In this document: positions 1 to 10,565 of the stretch, in pieces
How the letters are laid out: every line of letters begins with the position of its first letter
How positions within the stretch are numbered: position 1 is the stretch's first letter
NCBI RefSeq assembly: GCF_048544455.1
Contig: NC_133532.1
Span: 12,898,948 to 12,962,947 of the forward strand
DNA from: Silene latifolia
Taxonomy: Eukaryota; Streptophyta; Magnoliopsida; Caryophyllales; Caryophyllaceae
Direction of reading: 5' to 3'
Length of the DNA stretch: 64,000 nucleotides
Program-made: the position numbers and the translations under genes
The notes under the pieces: generated by a model
Told to the model about the DNA's origin: nothing
The model's input: the letters and a program-made list of their open reading frames with translations, nothing else
Databases searched by the model: none

Positions 1-751
1 GGAGGGAGCCAATGCATGCAATTGTTGCTCTTAACAATAACCATAGGGTTGCATGGCTACTAAAGTAAACAATCATCATGTTTACCACTAATTTAAACAA
101 ACACAATCTTTGTTTAATCCACCTCCAATTTTCGGCACTAATTGTAATATGGATTCCATATTATTTTTGTCAATTGTCAATATGTCACATGTCACATGTA
201 ACATAAAATTGTCATGTAGTTTTAACATATTAAAAATCAACGTATTAATAAAAATACGTCATATACAAAAATCGACTTAGTAATTCATAATTACTTGTAC
301 CAAAATATTTTACCAATTTATAAATCATATTTATAATAATTCATTCAATTCCGATTGTTTCTTTAAACAATAATTTCATCCGAGTAATGATACAATTCGA
401 TTACTCAGACCGTATCTCATTTAATCACATTTCAATTTGATACGTAAATTTTTACTTCCAAAACCGTCCGTCAATTTTTCAAGTAATTTAATTAACTCGT
501 AACGTTATACGATTAATTAAATAGTCAATTAAGAGTGTTGCCCTATAGGTATGACCTAAGGGGTCAACTGATCACCACCGTCACACGACAGTAATGTCAA
601 ACTCTAGTCAGCCAATCATTACCGATATATGTTGACAGTTGTGATAACAAAATTACTTCCCAATTGTATTCTTTATAATGAGATTTAAACATGTGATCAT
701 CATGATCAATAGTCGTGATCGCATTATTGTCGGAGGACACATATTCCAACA
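1..751 (-). mobile_element. Copia-type LTR, left copy (cut by window edge)
   Basis: The right end reads ...CATATTCCAACA followed by ATCTCCCAC. On the minus strand this is a polypurine tract (GTGGGAGAT) followed by an LTR starting TGTTGGAATATG. The segment GATCACCACCGTCACACGAC and its neighbours recur in the LTRs at 926-2228 and 55446-56768, so this is the same superfamily of LTR. It differs from the 926-2228 copy at many positions, so the two are either old or not originally one pair. No coding potential was seen. The left boundary lies outside the window. Confidence 0.65.
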
Positions 752-925
752 ATCTCCCACTTGTCCTCGACAAGTGTGCGTCACCAATTCTCTTGTCCTA
801 TTATATGCATCATGATTTCGTGACTTGCTCTTATAAATCACAAATTTTTAGTTTTAATTAAGTTACATTTAACTCGGAAAAACCAAACCGATTATGCATG
901 CAACATCCTATGCTCTGATACCACT
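752..925 (-). mobile_element. 174-bp internal remnant between two copia LTRs
   Basis: The left part (ATCTCCCACTTGTCC and onward) matches the sequence just inside the 3' LTR of the large copia element at 56769. The right part (AACTCGGAAAAAC... then GCTCTGATACCA at 912-923) matches that element's leader and the reverse complement of a tRNA-iMet primer site. The whole gag-pol interior is missing, so only the two ends needed for priming remain. Confidence 0.65.
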
Positions 926-2228
926 TGTTAGGTTCATATACCTATTATTAGACTCTTCTAATAGTGAACTAATTAACTTATTAATATGTGTTCTTTAGAT
1001 CTAGTGCATGCATAACAAAATAAGAGATTAATAAGGAAAAACATTGTCCCTTACATTGTTATATGGTTCGAAATAATGGGCACAAATAAGGTCACCTTCC
1101 TTATTTGTTCTTGAGCTCAAAATGGTGGATGATCCTCCAAAAATCTCAATGTAGAGATTCTCCTTTGATTGCACCCAAGACAAATCCCTCAAAAATAATA
1201 TACTAATTAACTAGATTAGTGTATTATTGTTCCTTAAAATTTATTCTAATATTATTATTATTACTACACTAAGTAACCTTATTTGATATTAGAATTTATG
1301 AACAATCTCTTGTTTTCTAAAAACTTGTTTAGAGAGATGTGGGAGATAAGACGTATTTTGCATGTAGAATCAAAATGAATGAATGAATGAATAAGTGTAA
1401 AAAAGGAGGAAGTGGCCGGGTAGGGTAGTGCCAAAAGAGGGCATCTTCTCTTTTTCTTTTACTCTTATCCAAGTCTAGGTGTGTAATAAAGTAGTGTAGG
1501 TTTGTAAGGCTATTAAGGAGTAGCCATGATTATTCATCTTTTATCACATAAAATAAAATAACCACAACCCACTAATACTCCCTCCATTTCGGTCCACTTA
1601 ACATAAAATGGACTACCATTTTATTTTGTCAATTTGTCATTTGTCACATAATATGTCACATGTAGTATGTTACATGTTATTAATTAAATTAATGCATATT
1701 TATCAAATAAATATCATTTTATAAATTAATTAAATCACATACAACAAATTGACTAGTGATATTTGATCACATAAATAAAATGGGTCATATAATTATAATT
1801 AACAACATCTTGTAATTATAATTAATCATTCATTCTTACCTCTATTGTTTCTCAAACAATAAATAATTTTAGTTACAAAGCATTTTAATTACTAAAATAA
1901 ATCTTATTTAATCCCATTACAACAAGATATAAATATTCTCTCTCACAAACGAATTGTTCAATTTTAAGGAATTGATTAACTTGTATCATCATACAATTAA
2001 TCAATTTGTCTATTAAGGGAATTGTCCTTTAGGTGTGACCTTAAGGGATCAACTGATCACCACCGTCAAACGACAGTAATGTCAAACTCTAGTTAGCCAA
2101 TCATTACCGATTAATGATGATCAGTTGACTATATATGATGAATCATCCCTTACGTATTCTTAATATGAGATTTAATTGTAATATTAAATCATGTGATCGC
2201 ACTATTGTTGAGGACACATATTCCAACA
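926..2228 (-). mobile_element. Copia-type LTR, right copy (5' LTR of a minus-strand element)
   Basis: The LTR begins TGTTAGG on the plus strand, directly after the primer-binding site, and ends ...ATATTCCAACA at 2228. Length is 1303 bp. Large parts are recognisably related to the LTR at 55446-56768, for example the GGACTACCATTTTATTTT block and the GATCACCACCGTC block. It abuts the inverted peroxidase fragment at 2229 without a spacer, so the insertion may have cut that duplicate. Confidence 0.7.
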
Positions 2229-2420
2229 AATATATTGTCTATGGCGACTTGTGATAGTGCCGCCTTACTTGGGGAATAACATACAGTGTTCCGTGTGGAC
2301 GTTTAGACGAGATAGTTCTAAAAGCTGAGGTCCTCAAGAAAATATGTCCACCAAATACTCCCCCAATCTCGATAGCTTCTTTAGATTTCCAAACACCAAA
2401 TCAACTAGATAACTAATATA
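2229..2420 (+). pseudogene. Inverted partial copy of the class III peroxidase gene
   Basis: This segment is an inverted repeat of parts of the peroxidase pseudogene at 2678-3704. Bases 2231-2325 match the reverse complement of about 2995-3075 (end of the ARDSVALLGG-type region), and bases 2326-2420 match the reverse complement of about 2678-2775 (the region ending TPNQLDN). About 220 bp in between is deleted relative to the other arm. Both arms end at the same place, next to the fold-back element that separates them. It cannot encode a peroxidase by itself. Confidence 0.75.
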
Positions 2421-2447
2421 TTATATAAATGTCCAAACACATTAAGA

Positions 2448-2645
2448 TGTCTTTAGATCTGACCAGGCCTTATTGGATAGCCCAATCACACAAAGGCTGG
2501 TGAATAATTTCAGCGACGTTAATATGATATTGATTATCATATTAAAGTGATTGGGCTATTCAGTAGGGCCTTGTCGCGAAGTTATTGACCAGCCTTTTTC
2601 GGATTGGGCTATTCAATAGGACCTGGTTTCTAAGATCTAAAGACA
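2448..2645. repeat. Fold-back (MITE-like) element at the centre of the peroxidase palindrome
   Basis: The ends are inverted repeats: TGTCTTTAGATCT at 2448-2460 and AGATCTAAAGACA at 2633-2645. Inside, the block GGATTGGGCTATTCA-TAGG occurs twice on the plus strand and once inverted, so the element can fold on itself. No target-site duplication was clear. It sits exactly between two inverted peroxidase fragments. Superfamily not recognised. Confidence 0.55.
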
Positions 2646-2677
2646 CCTTTATGTATTTCGACGTTAACTATAATATA

Positions 2678-3704
2678 ATATTAATTATCTAGTTGATTTG
2701 GTGTTTGAAAACCTAAAGAATCTGTTGGGATTTCGGGAGTATTTGGTGGGCATATTTTCTTGAGTACCTTAGCTAAATGAGTATCCATTAATAGGTCATG
2801 GGGGTGGCTTGCGTTAAACGCATATAACCTATTCCGAGACGATATGCAATGAGCCACTCCGAGGGAATGTGCCCGTGATAGGATGACTACATCATCCATT
2901 GTAAGCCCTTGTTTCATGAACTTACTCTCAAGTTCTTCTAGTGGTGAGTAAGGTCCCGAGAGTGTTTGGAGAGGTTCTACTTTTAGAGTAACCATCCCGT
3001 CTAAACTTCCACACGGGACACTGTATGTTATTCCCCAAGTAAGGCGACACTATCACGTCCCGCCATAGACAATATATCTGCATACAAAACTACCCTTGAA
3101 CATAAGGCTTCAAACGCTTTTTTAGCTGCAGCTACAACCTCAAATCCCCGGAGGCCGATATTGGTTGGGCTCATTCTCTCCGCCTCTTTTCCAGGTACTG
3201 AGTCAAGAATAACTGAACAATTGCAACCCTGATCCAAACAAATTAAACTCAATGTTATCTAACATAATCAAATAATTATGCATGGGAGAATAATAACAGT
3301 GGGAATACCCTAATTATTAAATTAACGAAGTTGAACATTTAGTTCTTATAATGAAGAATTATTATTACGCTAGCTAAATTTACATACTTTCTTATATGAT
3401 TAAACAAAGCCAAAACTTATAAGTTCACATATATCAGTATATCAGACACGAATTAAAAAGAATGAAAATACATGCATCATCAAATTCATATACATATACC
3501 CGGACCAAGCAATCATGGAAGTGAAATCTTATCAGGCCAGCGCCTAACCCGGGAGTAGCAGCCTAAGACTTAAATACTATTCGCTTCACCACATCTTCAC
3601 CTCCAAGGCATGACTCGTTGTAGTATCCAACCCTTAACATGTTTGAATTTTCGAATAAATTTAAACTAACTACTAACAACAACATAATACTTAGACTCTT
3701 CATT
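2678..3704 (-). pseudogene. Class III (secretory) peroxidase pseudogene
   Basis: Exon 1 (3704-3500) starts with a signal-peptide-like MKSLSIMLLLVVSLNLF, carries GYYNESC and ends with RFHFHDCLVR, the distal-histidine motif. A 271-bp intron follows, from a GTATAT donor at 3499 to a CAG acceptor at 3229. Exon 2 starts GCNCSVILDS, continues through NIGLRGFEV and ADILSMAGRDSVALLG, and includes ILSRAHSLGVAHC (proximal histidine; the usual SGAHT is SRAHS). Class III peroxidases oxidise phenolics with hydrogen peroxide in the cell wall or vacuole. Three lesions are visible: an in-frame TAG in exon 1 (after VFKS), a one-base deletion near 3030 that shifts the frame before ITYSVPCG, and truncation after TPNQLDN where the family normally continues. 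It is a dead copy. Confidence 0.85.
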
Positions 3705-4087
3705 ATACGAAGTTGAGTGATAAAGAAGGAGATCAAATTAATTTGTCTGTGAAGTAGTGATCGTAAACTTCACCAAAATACTCAACAAAAAATGTGTGTA
3801 TGTGAGATGTGGAGTTAGAACCTGTGAGATATGGATATATATATATATATAGGTAAGGGTAGGGGAAGAAGTCATCTATTATTGTGTTGCATGGGCTGCA
3901 GCCTAACTAATTTGAAGTGTTAAAGATAAATTCATTTCTACATTTTCAATAGTCTAACTAGGTTTGTGATCCATGAAACTCACGGAATGTTTAGTGTTTC
4001 TTTTGTGTGTTTTCCTTGTTTTGAGGGTTGTATAAAAAAGGCAGTTCTTCTGTAAAACAGTTTTATATAAAATCATAAATGAAATTA
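3705..4087 (-). other. Upstream region of the peroxidase pseudogene
   Basis: AT-rich sequence with no coding signal. A short (TA)n tract at about 3833-3851 lies some 130 bp upstream of the pseudogene ATG on its strand, where a TATA box would be expected, but a microsatellite is an equally good reading. Confidence 0.35.
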
Positions 4088-4150
4088 ATATATAGTATAT
4101 AGTATATAGTATATAGTATATAGTATATAGTATATAATATATACCATATA
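4088..4150. repeat. Short tandem repeat (TATAGTATA)n
   Basis: Several uninterrupted copies of a 10-bp TATAGTATAT-type unit. A minus-strand ORF over it (ILYTIYYILYTIYY) is only the translated repeat. Confidence 0.85.
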
Positions 4151-4936
4151 CTAAAATTATGGTCGTTATTCTAACAAATTGATAAGGCATCTTAATTGAT
4201 TTTGCTTTATTATTGACACTAATTTTATTTTTTTAAGCGTTGGAAAACTATATTATGGATTCTTTATTTTTCTAAGTGTTGAAAAACTATTTTATTGAAA
4301 ATAAAGTATGATTCTTTAAATTTTAAGTATTGGAAAACTATATTAGGAACTCAACTAATTTTGCTTAATTATTGACATTACTTTTATTTTATTTTATTTT
4401 CTCAATGTAGAATAACTCTTTACGCTTCAATAAGTATGCGTTTTTGGCGACGCATAACTCTTTTGCCATCGACTCCCCGTAGCAGTTTATTCGACTCTTC
4501 ACGACATATCAAGAAGACAACAACACTCAGCAATTGCAAGTATATCATTCTAATTAATAAATATGATCAAATGGTATGATGAAAAGAAAAAAACGTACCA
4601 AAATCCAAATAATAAATAAAAGTACTAGGAGTAACTATTTGTAAATATTTTGGTAAAAATAAAATCAAATTCATATTTGGGAAGATATTGAGTAAGATAA
4701 ATATTTAATTTTAAATATGATTTCCAAATTTTTGGCTTCCAAATATAATAAAATCTTTTAAAATGACCAATTAAGTCCACGTAGACAATGCCACGTAGGG
4801 TAAAAAAAAGTTACGCAGACATTTGACGCTCACGTCAGCCGCATAACCCAAATGTCACACATACATTCATATCCAATTACCTCGTCTCTCATCATTAATT
4901 TAATTCATTTATCTATTAATTAATTTAATTCACTTA
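4151..4936. other. AT-rich intergenic sequence with degenerate duplications
   Basis: Contains two or three diverged copies of a block of about 60-130 bp with the core TTGGAAAACTATAT (4240, 4330) plus TTGCTTTATTATTGACA (4204, 4363). No gene, promoter or RNA gene recognised. Confidence 0.5.
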
Positions 4937-5154
4937 TCTAAAATATTAAAAGATATTATCTATATCCTTAAATGATTTTTGCATATTAAATATATTATTG
5001 TTTTCCAAACTTTATGTAACCCTTAGAAATTTACATCAAAATTTCATAATTTATAATTAATATTGACATTTTAATTGAAATTTTTGTGATAAAACATGTT
5101 AATAAAATTTATAATTTATAATTAAAAATGAAATTTTAATTGAAATTTTTGTAC

Positions 5155-5430
5155 TAAAACATGTTAATAAATTAATTTAAACTCTTCATATTACTTAACA
5201 TCCACCATTTTTATTAACATTTTTTCCTATTTAATTTAGTTATTTTAATTAAACATGGTAATAAATTGATTAAAACTCTTCATAATACTTAACCCCCACC
5301 AAATTAATTAAAAGTTTTCCTATTTAATTAATTTTTATATAATATGTTAATAAATTGATTAAAACTCTTTATATTACTTAACAGTTAACAACCATAATTT
5401 TCATTAACATTTTTTCCTATTTAATTCAAC
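5155..5430. repeat. Three diverged tandem copies of a ~95-bp unit
   Basis: Each copy contains TTAATAAATT-A-TTAAACTCTT followed by ATTACTTAAC and, in copies one and three, TTTTTCCTATTTAATT. They lie inside the Helitron. No coding potential. Confidence 0.65.
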
Positions 5431-5663
5431 TCTTAAATTTCTCGGCAATCAATTATTTAATTAAATAATGCCATAAAATAAATTAAAAATAAAATTAAAA
5501 TATTGGAATTTATGGATGTATAATGGCTATAAAACCTATAATAGTTTCTATTCACTTTATTTATTTAAAATCTATCGCTCATTTGCTCTTGATTTTCTAA
5601 GTTGTGGATTAATTATATTTTATAGTTTAATTTATTTATTTGATTATAGTGAGTATATTAAGT

Positions 5664-5711
<48 letters not shown>
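5664..5711. repeat. (TTG)n microsatellite
   Basis: Uninterrupted TTG trinucleotides. The poly-Cys and poly-Thr ORFs on the two strands are artefacts of it. Confidence 0.95.
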
Positions 5712-6507
5712 ATTTTTGCCAATAAAGTATATTTTAATTTGATATGTAGTTGTTGTTTTTTTTTAATTATTTGCTTTATATTTGAATTCATGTTTTCCAT
5801 TTGATTTAATTTAAATAATTTACATGTGACAATGTTTTGATTCATTTGTCAATTTTTTGCCATGTTGATGTTTGACCTTTTTGTCAATATATTTTTTATA
5901 TACACTTTAAAGCATAATGAAACGTATGTGAATGCAGATAACGCAAAGTATCACATGGTTAATCTGAAGAGGGGATGAAATATAAAAGGCACGGAATTGA
6001 GGTAAAATTAAAGGTAAAAAAAACGTAAGTTAGAAACTGAAAAGTTATGGATGTATTGTTTTATTAAAAGATAGATTCAAATAAAAGAGCACATATTTTA
6101 TGTCAATGGGTTGGAAAGTTTCCCGTGCAAATTTTGGATAACTATTTTTTTCATATATAATTGTTTTCGTAATTGAAACAATAAAAAGTATTTGTACTAT
6201 TTATATTTTAAAAAACATTATGTAATTATCTTGTACTATATATCGTAATTTGTACAAGAATTTGTTATGCATTTATATTTAAACATTGACCTTCAATTTT
6301 ATAAATAAAAATAAAAGTCAAAATCCTAAGAAAACATGGAACTATCTCGTGCATTGCACGGGTGACAAAACTAGTTAATGTTTAAAAAGATTCTATCTTA
6401 CACTCACCATTGTCACGGGTCATTAAAATACTCGTAATTTATATAAGATTCAATACACTCACTGTAACCGTAGCCTTTTTTGTAGGACTTAGGAGATTGA
6501 TTTAAAA

Positions 6508-7041
6508 CTAATATAAACCCGTGCAATTTATGCACGGTATATATAGTATTTTACTTTTTTTTAGTGTATTATTTATTTATTTATATTCTAAATTGATAAT
6601 TCATTTATTTTTTATGTTTCTTATCATTATATTTTGATTTGAAAAAATTTAAATTATATTTAATCAAATTAAAATCGTAAGAAATCATGAATTTAGTATT
6701 TTTAATGGAAGTTTTTCGTTTGCTGAGCAAGTAATAATATTATTTTATATAATTTTTTTTGCTAATAAAATTTTTTTAGCCGCAATTTCTTTTCATAAAA
6801 TTTCAATGGATTTTTATCGTAAAATTATTTAAACAAAACCAAAAAAAATTCTGTATCGTAAAAAGTCTGGAGATAAATTTGTAGGGAATGTAATATATTA
6901 AATCTTATAAATATTTATATTTAAAAAATATGCCCTTTTATAACTCATTATACATATACTATATGCTAAAAATACTAAACCCAATTTTAGGAACATTTTT
7001 TAGGCGGGAAAAATGATAATTTCTCTTATTCTTTTAGTAGA
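6508..7041 (-). mobile_element. Second Helitron-like element, opposite orientation
   Basis: Read on the minus strand it begins TCTACTAAAAGAATAAGAG after an A (7042 is T on the plus strand). Near the other end is a hairpin (CCGTGCA...TGCACGG, 6519-6537) followed by TTAG, then T. The final tetranucleotide is TTAG instead of CTAG, a possible C-to-T decay. Length is 534 bp with no ORF. Its tail faces the tail of the 4937-6374 Helitron, 134 bp away. Confidence 0.45.
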
Positions 7042-7220
7042 TAATAAAGGAAGTATTCACTATTCAGAATGAAGAGCGTAGTGGGTGAGGAAGGGAGTAG
7101 AAGAAAGGGGATTACATTAGTGCAAATACAATGAACCAATAATGAAACGGATTATCGTAGATTGAATACAATGAACCTATAATGAACGGAATACCGTAAA
7201 TTAACTAAGAATGGCCTATA
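7042..7220. other. Spacer, possibly remnant of the copia 3' LTR
   Basis: This lies directly beyond the C-run (G-run on the minus strand) after the copia pol stop region, so it should be 3' LTR or downstream DNA of that element. A short repeat, CAATGAACC-ATAATGAA, occurs twice (7130, 7169). LTR ends could not be defined. Confidence 0.3.
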
Positions 7221-8118
7221 CGGTCCTAATCCCCCCCCCCCCCCTCACCCACCCAAACTGGAGCATGTAGATCAAGAATGCCCAATTTGCGAAGTAGCAA
7301 ATCAAATTAAGCCGAGCCCAAAGCTTTTGTTAAGATATCCGCAAGTTGTTCATGAGTAAAGACATGAGACGGAAGAATTAAGCCAGCAGAGATGGCGTCG
7401 CGAATAAAATGACAAGCGATTTCAATATGTTTAGTACGCTCATGAAAAACGGGATTCTGGGCAATATGTAAAACCGGCTGGCTATCACAAAATAGGTGCA
7501 TGGGACGAGGCGGAGAGACACCCAAGCTGTCAAGTAAACCGAGGAGCCATTTGAGCTCACAAAGAACAGAAGTCATAGACTGGTATTCAGCCTCAGCAGA
7601 AGACAGGGAAACAGTCTATTGCTTTTTCGTCTTCCACGAAATAGGAGAATTTCCGAGAAAAAGGAGCCAACCCGAAACAGAACGGCGAGTTAAAGGACAA
7701 TCACCCCAATCTGAATCACACCAACTAGAAATAGAAAAATCATTATCGGGTCGTAACAAGATCCCTTGACCTGGCTTACCCTTCAAATAACGGACAACGC
7801 GAAGGGCAGCCTCCATGTGTTCTTGACGCGGTTGCTGTAAAAATTGGGAGAGTACATGAACCGCATAACAGAGATCAGGACGAGTGACAGAGAGGTAAAC
7901 CGGACGACCAACTAAGCGACAGTAGGCTTCAACGTCGTCAAGAATAGCTCCCTTAGCAAGGTCAAGGGTGTGATGTTGAACCATGGGAGTAATAGCGGGC
8001 TTAGCACCCAAGAGACCAGTCTCGGAAATAATATCGAGAGTACACTTCCGCTGATTTAAAAAAATACCTTCCGAACTACGAGCAACTTCAATACCCAACA
8101 AATATTTCAAAATGCCCA
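7221..8118 (-). pseudogene. Ty1/copia pol 3' fragment: end of RT and RNase H
   Basis: One minus-strand frame runs from 8119 to about 7240 with two internal stops. It begins at GILKYLLGIEVARS (end of the reverse transcriptase connection), continues through TRPDLCYAVHVLSQF, then the RNase H landmarks SWCDSDWGDC, SGWLLFLG and LSSAEAEYQSM, FCDSQ and RTKHIEI, and the terminal LLRKLGILDLHAP. Both stops replace a Gln-like position (TAG in KTKKQ*TVSLSS at 7616, TAA after ALGSA near 7304). Past the end lies a long C-run at 7231-7244 (G-run on the coding strand). The 5' part of pol is missing because the gypsy LTR at 8119 inserted here; it should resume beyond that element's far end, outside the window. 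Confidence 0.9.
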
Positions 8119-8147
8119 TGTAATACTGTGGTTTTAAGTGTCTAAGG

Positions 8148-8276
8148 GTACTCTATCGAGTAAGTAGTTTTTGACGCAAAACAGTAGACTGCCTGTAGGG
8201 TACTCGATCGAGTAAGCTTGGCACTCGATCGAATAAGGGTCACTCGATCGAGTAAGTGACTTACTCGATCGAGTAA
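8148..8276 (+). promoter_or_regulatory. Cluster of TACTCGATCGAGTA palindromes upstream of the LTR TATA box
   Basis: Perfect or one-off copies occur at about 8148, 8201, 8223, 8241 and 8262. The next landmark is TATAAAA at 8327, about 50 bp away. Position and repetition suggest an LTR enhancer or a binding site for a palindromic-site protein; no such protein is known to me. Confidence 0.5.
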
Positions 8277-8326
8277 GTAAGTTTACGGGCTGAGTTTGAC
8301 GGGTTTTGTTAATGATGCGAGATTAG

Positions 8327-8333
8327 TATAAAA
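8327..8333 (+). promoter_or_regulatory. TATA box of the gypsy LTR
   Basis: TATAAAA sits about 210 bp into the LTR, after the palindrome cluster. Transcription would start about 30 bp downstream, making the cluster part of U3. Confidence 0.55.
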
Positions 8334-9502
8334 GGATGTCCGTCATTTTTCTTAATCTCTTTTAACAATTCTAAAACCTAATTGAGAAGAAGAGGAGTTA
8401 CGTAGCTTGATTGTCATCGCATTGTTAACAAATCCCAAGGCTAGGAGTGTCGGATTGCATTTTTCTTTACGCCGTTGTGATCCTTGTGTCGAGGGTAAGC
8501 TTTTTATATAAATTTTATAATGTTTTGTTAAAGTTGGTTAAACCGTAATTGGGTGATTTGGAGGTTTTGGGTGATTTATGTGAATATGGTTGTGATTGTA
8601 TGTATGTGTGTATAGGAGGAGGATTCGTTGAGGAGAGATTCTGACTTAGCTGCTTGATCGTCTGTTGGTGTTTGCTTTCCAGGTAGGGTTTCCCTACTCA
8701 GTATTGGGTACATAAGTTATTGGTGATTGTTGTTGCGATTGTTGAGTAATTATAATGTTGGATTGGTTTTCGTGTTGTTGATAGTATATTGTTGATTGAT
8801 TGTGTAATTGTCTGTGATCTTCGGGGCGTGTCCTTGGCTGAGTGGAGTCACTTGAAGGAGTGGCTTCACGCCATTGATTCGCCCTCTATTGAACCCGCCA
8901 CAGAGGGGATGTGCACATTAATGAACTTGGGTTTATTGCTCGATGGAGATGAGCGGGGATTTTGTGGGTACGGCTGCGGTCCCCCACTGGCGGCGTGAGT
9001 ACTTGTTGCGATGGGTACTCTGGCAGGGCTACACACTTTTGGTGTATAGTCAGTTGTGTGGAGATTGGAGATGGAGAGTGGAGATTTACTTGAGCTGTTT
9101 GAGCTGTTTGTGTTTCTGTCTCATTGTGGCTGTTGTTCTTTTTATGTAATCAGTACGAACCCCGTTAATTGTTTTATAAACTGTGGTGATCCATTTGGGG
9201 GATGGTGAGCAGTTATTGAGCAGGTATGATGGCGTTTGCGAGGGATAGCTGGGAAGGAGTCACCACCTGTTTTAGAGTCTTCCGCTGTGTCTGGATTAGT
9301 TGTTTTAGTACTTTTGGTTTTTGAGAACAGTTGTACTTTACTTTCATCAATTTTGGAGTTTGTCATGTAAAACCTAAACTTATTACTATTTAAGTATGTT
9401 TCCTTATTGTCATTTGATTATCATTGTCTTGGGTAACCGAGATGGTGACGTTCTCATACCTTAAGTGGTCCTGGTAAGACACTTGGAGTATGGGGTGTCA
9501 CA

Positions 9503-9889
9503 AAGTGGTATTAGAGCGACGATCTTGAAACCTGTAACCAATGAACCTAATGAACATAGGGTGTCAAATTAAAATGAACTCGGGTAGGAGTTGTAGGAGC
9601 TAATGCAAAGACTTGAGAAACGTCCTAAAGTCGCGAACTCGCCCTACAATTTTGAACCGGTCACTATGGGGTGTGTGCGTCGGGATCCTTATGTGCTTGT
9701 TTTGTGCTTTGTGTATCTATATAGTAATGTGTGGTATGAATCGGTGGATGCATGCATGTGGAGGATAAGAGGTATGAATTGAAAAAATGGTGATGATGTG
9801 GTTGTATGTTGATTGATTGAAAGCAAGAAAGCATGATGTTTGATTTATAATGTGGCATGTTAGAAATACGAAAGAAAAAGTGTTTTGTT

Positions 9890-9893
<4 letters not shown>
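9503..9893 (+). mobile_element. Gypsy internal leader, first half (primer site at 9506-9517)
   Basis: TGGTATTAGAGC at 9506-9517 is the primer-binding site. Non-coding leader follows up to the TA tract. The same leader resumes at 54918 after 45 kb of inserted DNA, where the palindromes and the gag start are found. Confidence 0.65.

Positions 9894-9987
<94 letters not shown>
9893..9987. repeat. (TA)n followed by (GA)n microsatellite at the MULE1 left end
   Basis: TA to 9926, then GA to about 9987. The mirror arrangement (CT)n(TA)n occurs at 54808-54916, at the far side of the inserted block. Confidence 0.95.
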
Positions 9988-10046
9988 TCTAATGAGTCCC
10001 TTACCTCATTTGAGTCCTTAAGTCCTTATAAGGACCCTTAGATAGA
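9986..10046 (+). repeat. MULE1 left terminal inverted repeat
   Basis: Contains GAGTCC-type motifs three times and ends with CCCTTAGATAG. It pairs with 36112-36172, whose reverse complement has the same order GAGTCC, AAGTCC, AAGTCC, CCCTTAGAT. Confidence 0.6.
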
Positions 10047-10565
10047 CAACATCTAAGGTGGAGATTTTTTTACAAAATATAGGCCAAAAATAAAAAGGGA
10101 AAAGCTTGGGTAGGGAAGAGGACAACATTTCCTGCAAATTGTCCTTACCAATGATCAAAACTGGCGGACAAAAGGATATATCCTTTGTACTATGTTTACA
10201 CTCCCACATTCTTTATTCCTTAACACACTTATTTTCAACTTTATTCTTTCTTTCTTCTCTCTAAAACTGGGTTCTTCCATCCGAAAACGAAGTTTTCAGC
10301 TAAAGTTCTCTCTAAATCCTGCAAATCAGCGTAAACATGCAAATAATAGATGGCATCAATGGTATTTCTTCATTTTATTCATTGTTTTCAGTCACGTTTT
10401 AATATTTTTAGTTGAATAGGATGGATGAAGGTAATGATAAAATTTGCATGTCATCGAATTTGTTCATTCTTGTTATTATTATTTGTTACTGCGTTTGAAA
10501 TGAAGATTGTTAGAAGTAAATCTTCATGCTGGGTTTTCATTAATTTGAGTTTTGAGTAGCATTAA
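10047..10565 (+). other. MULE1 left subterminal region, presumed 5' region of the transposase gene
   Basis: No gene. C/T-rich stretches (TTCTTTCTTTCTTCTCTCT near 10242) and a short ORF without recognisable similarity. It may hold the promoter and leader of the FRS gene, but no clear TATA or start codon could be fixed. Confidence 0.35.

Larger units (their letters stand above)
4937..6374 (+). mobile_element. Non-autonomous Helitron
   Basis: The 5' end TCTAAAATATTAAAAG follows an A. The 3' end has a hairpin (CGTGCA at 6348, TGCACG at 6355) followed about 10 nt later by CTAG at 6371-6374, then a T. Hairpin plus CTRR inserted between A and T is the classical Helitron terminus. No Rep/helicase ORF is present, so it would depend on an autonomous relative. 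The interior has three diverged tandem copies of a unit of about 95 bp (5155-5430) and a (TTG)n tract. Confidence 0.6.
8119..9502 (+). mobile_element. Gypsy-type 5' LTR (TACTCGATCGAGTA family)
   Basis: Starts TGTAATAC at 8119, ends GGGGTGTCACA at 9502 and is followed by AAGTGGTATTAGAGC, a tRNA-iMet-like primer site with one mismatch. Length is 1384 bp. Its beginning resembles the LARD2 LTR start (TGTAATACCCG). A cluster of palindromes (8148-8276) lies just upstream of a TATA box, TATAAAA, at 8327-8333. The five bases before it are GCCCA, the expected target duplication. Its partner LTR is outside the window. Confidence 0.8.

Noticed and set aside
1575..1600. ACTCCCTCCATTTCGG as a Stowaway MITE end
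   Set aside because: It lies inside the LTR at 926-2228, and no matching inverted end with TA flanks follows.
3028..3252. The 74-aa peroxidase ORF as a functional small protein
   Set aside because: It is one exon fragment of a pseudogene with a frameshift; its first residues come from intron sequence.
5516..5845. Poly-Cys / poly-Thr ORFs
   Set aside because: Produced by the (TTG)n microsatellite.
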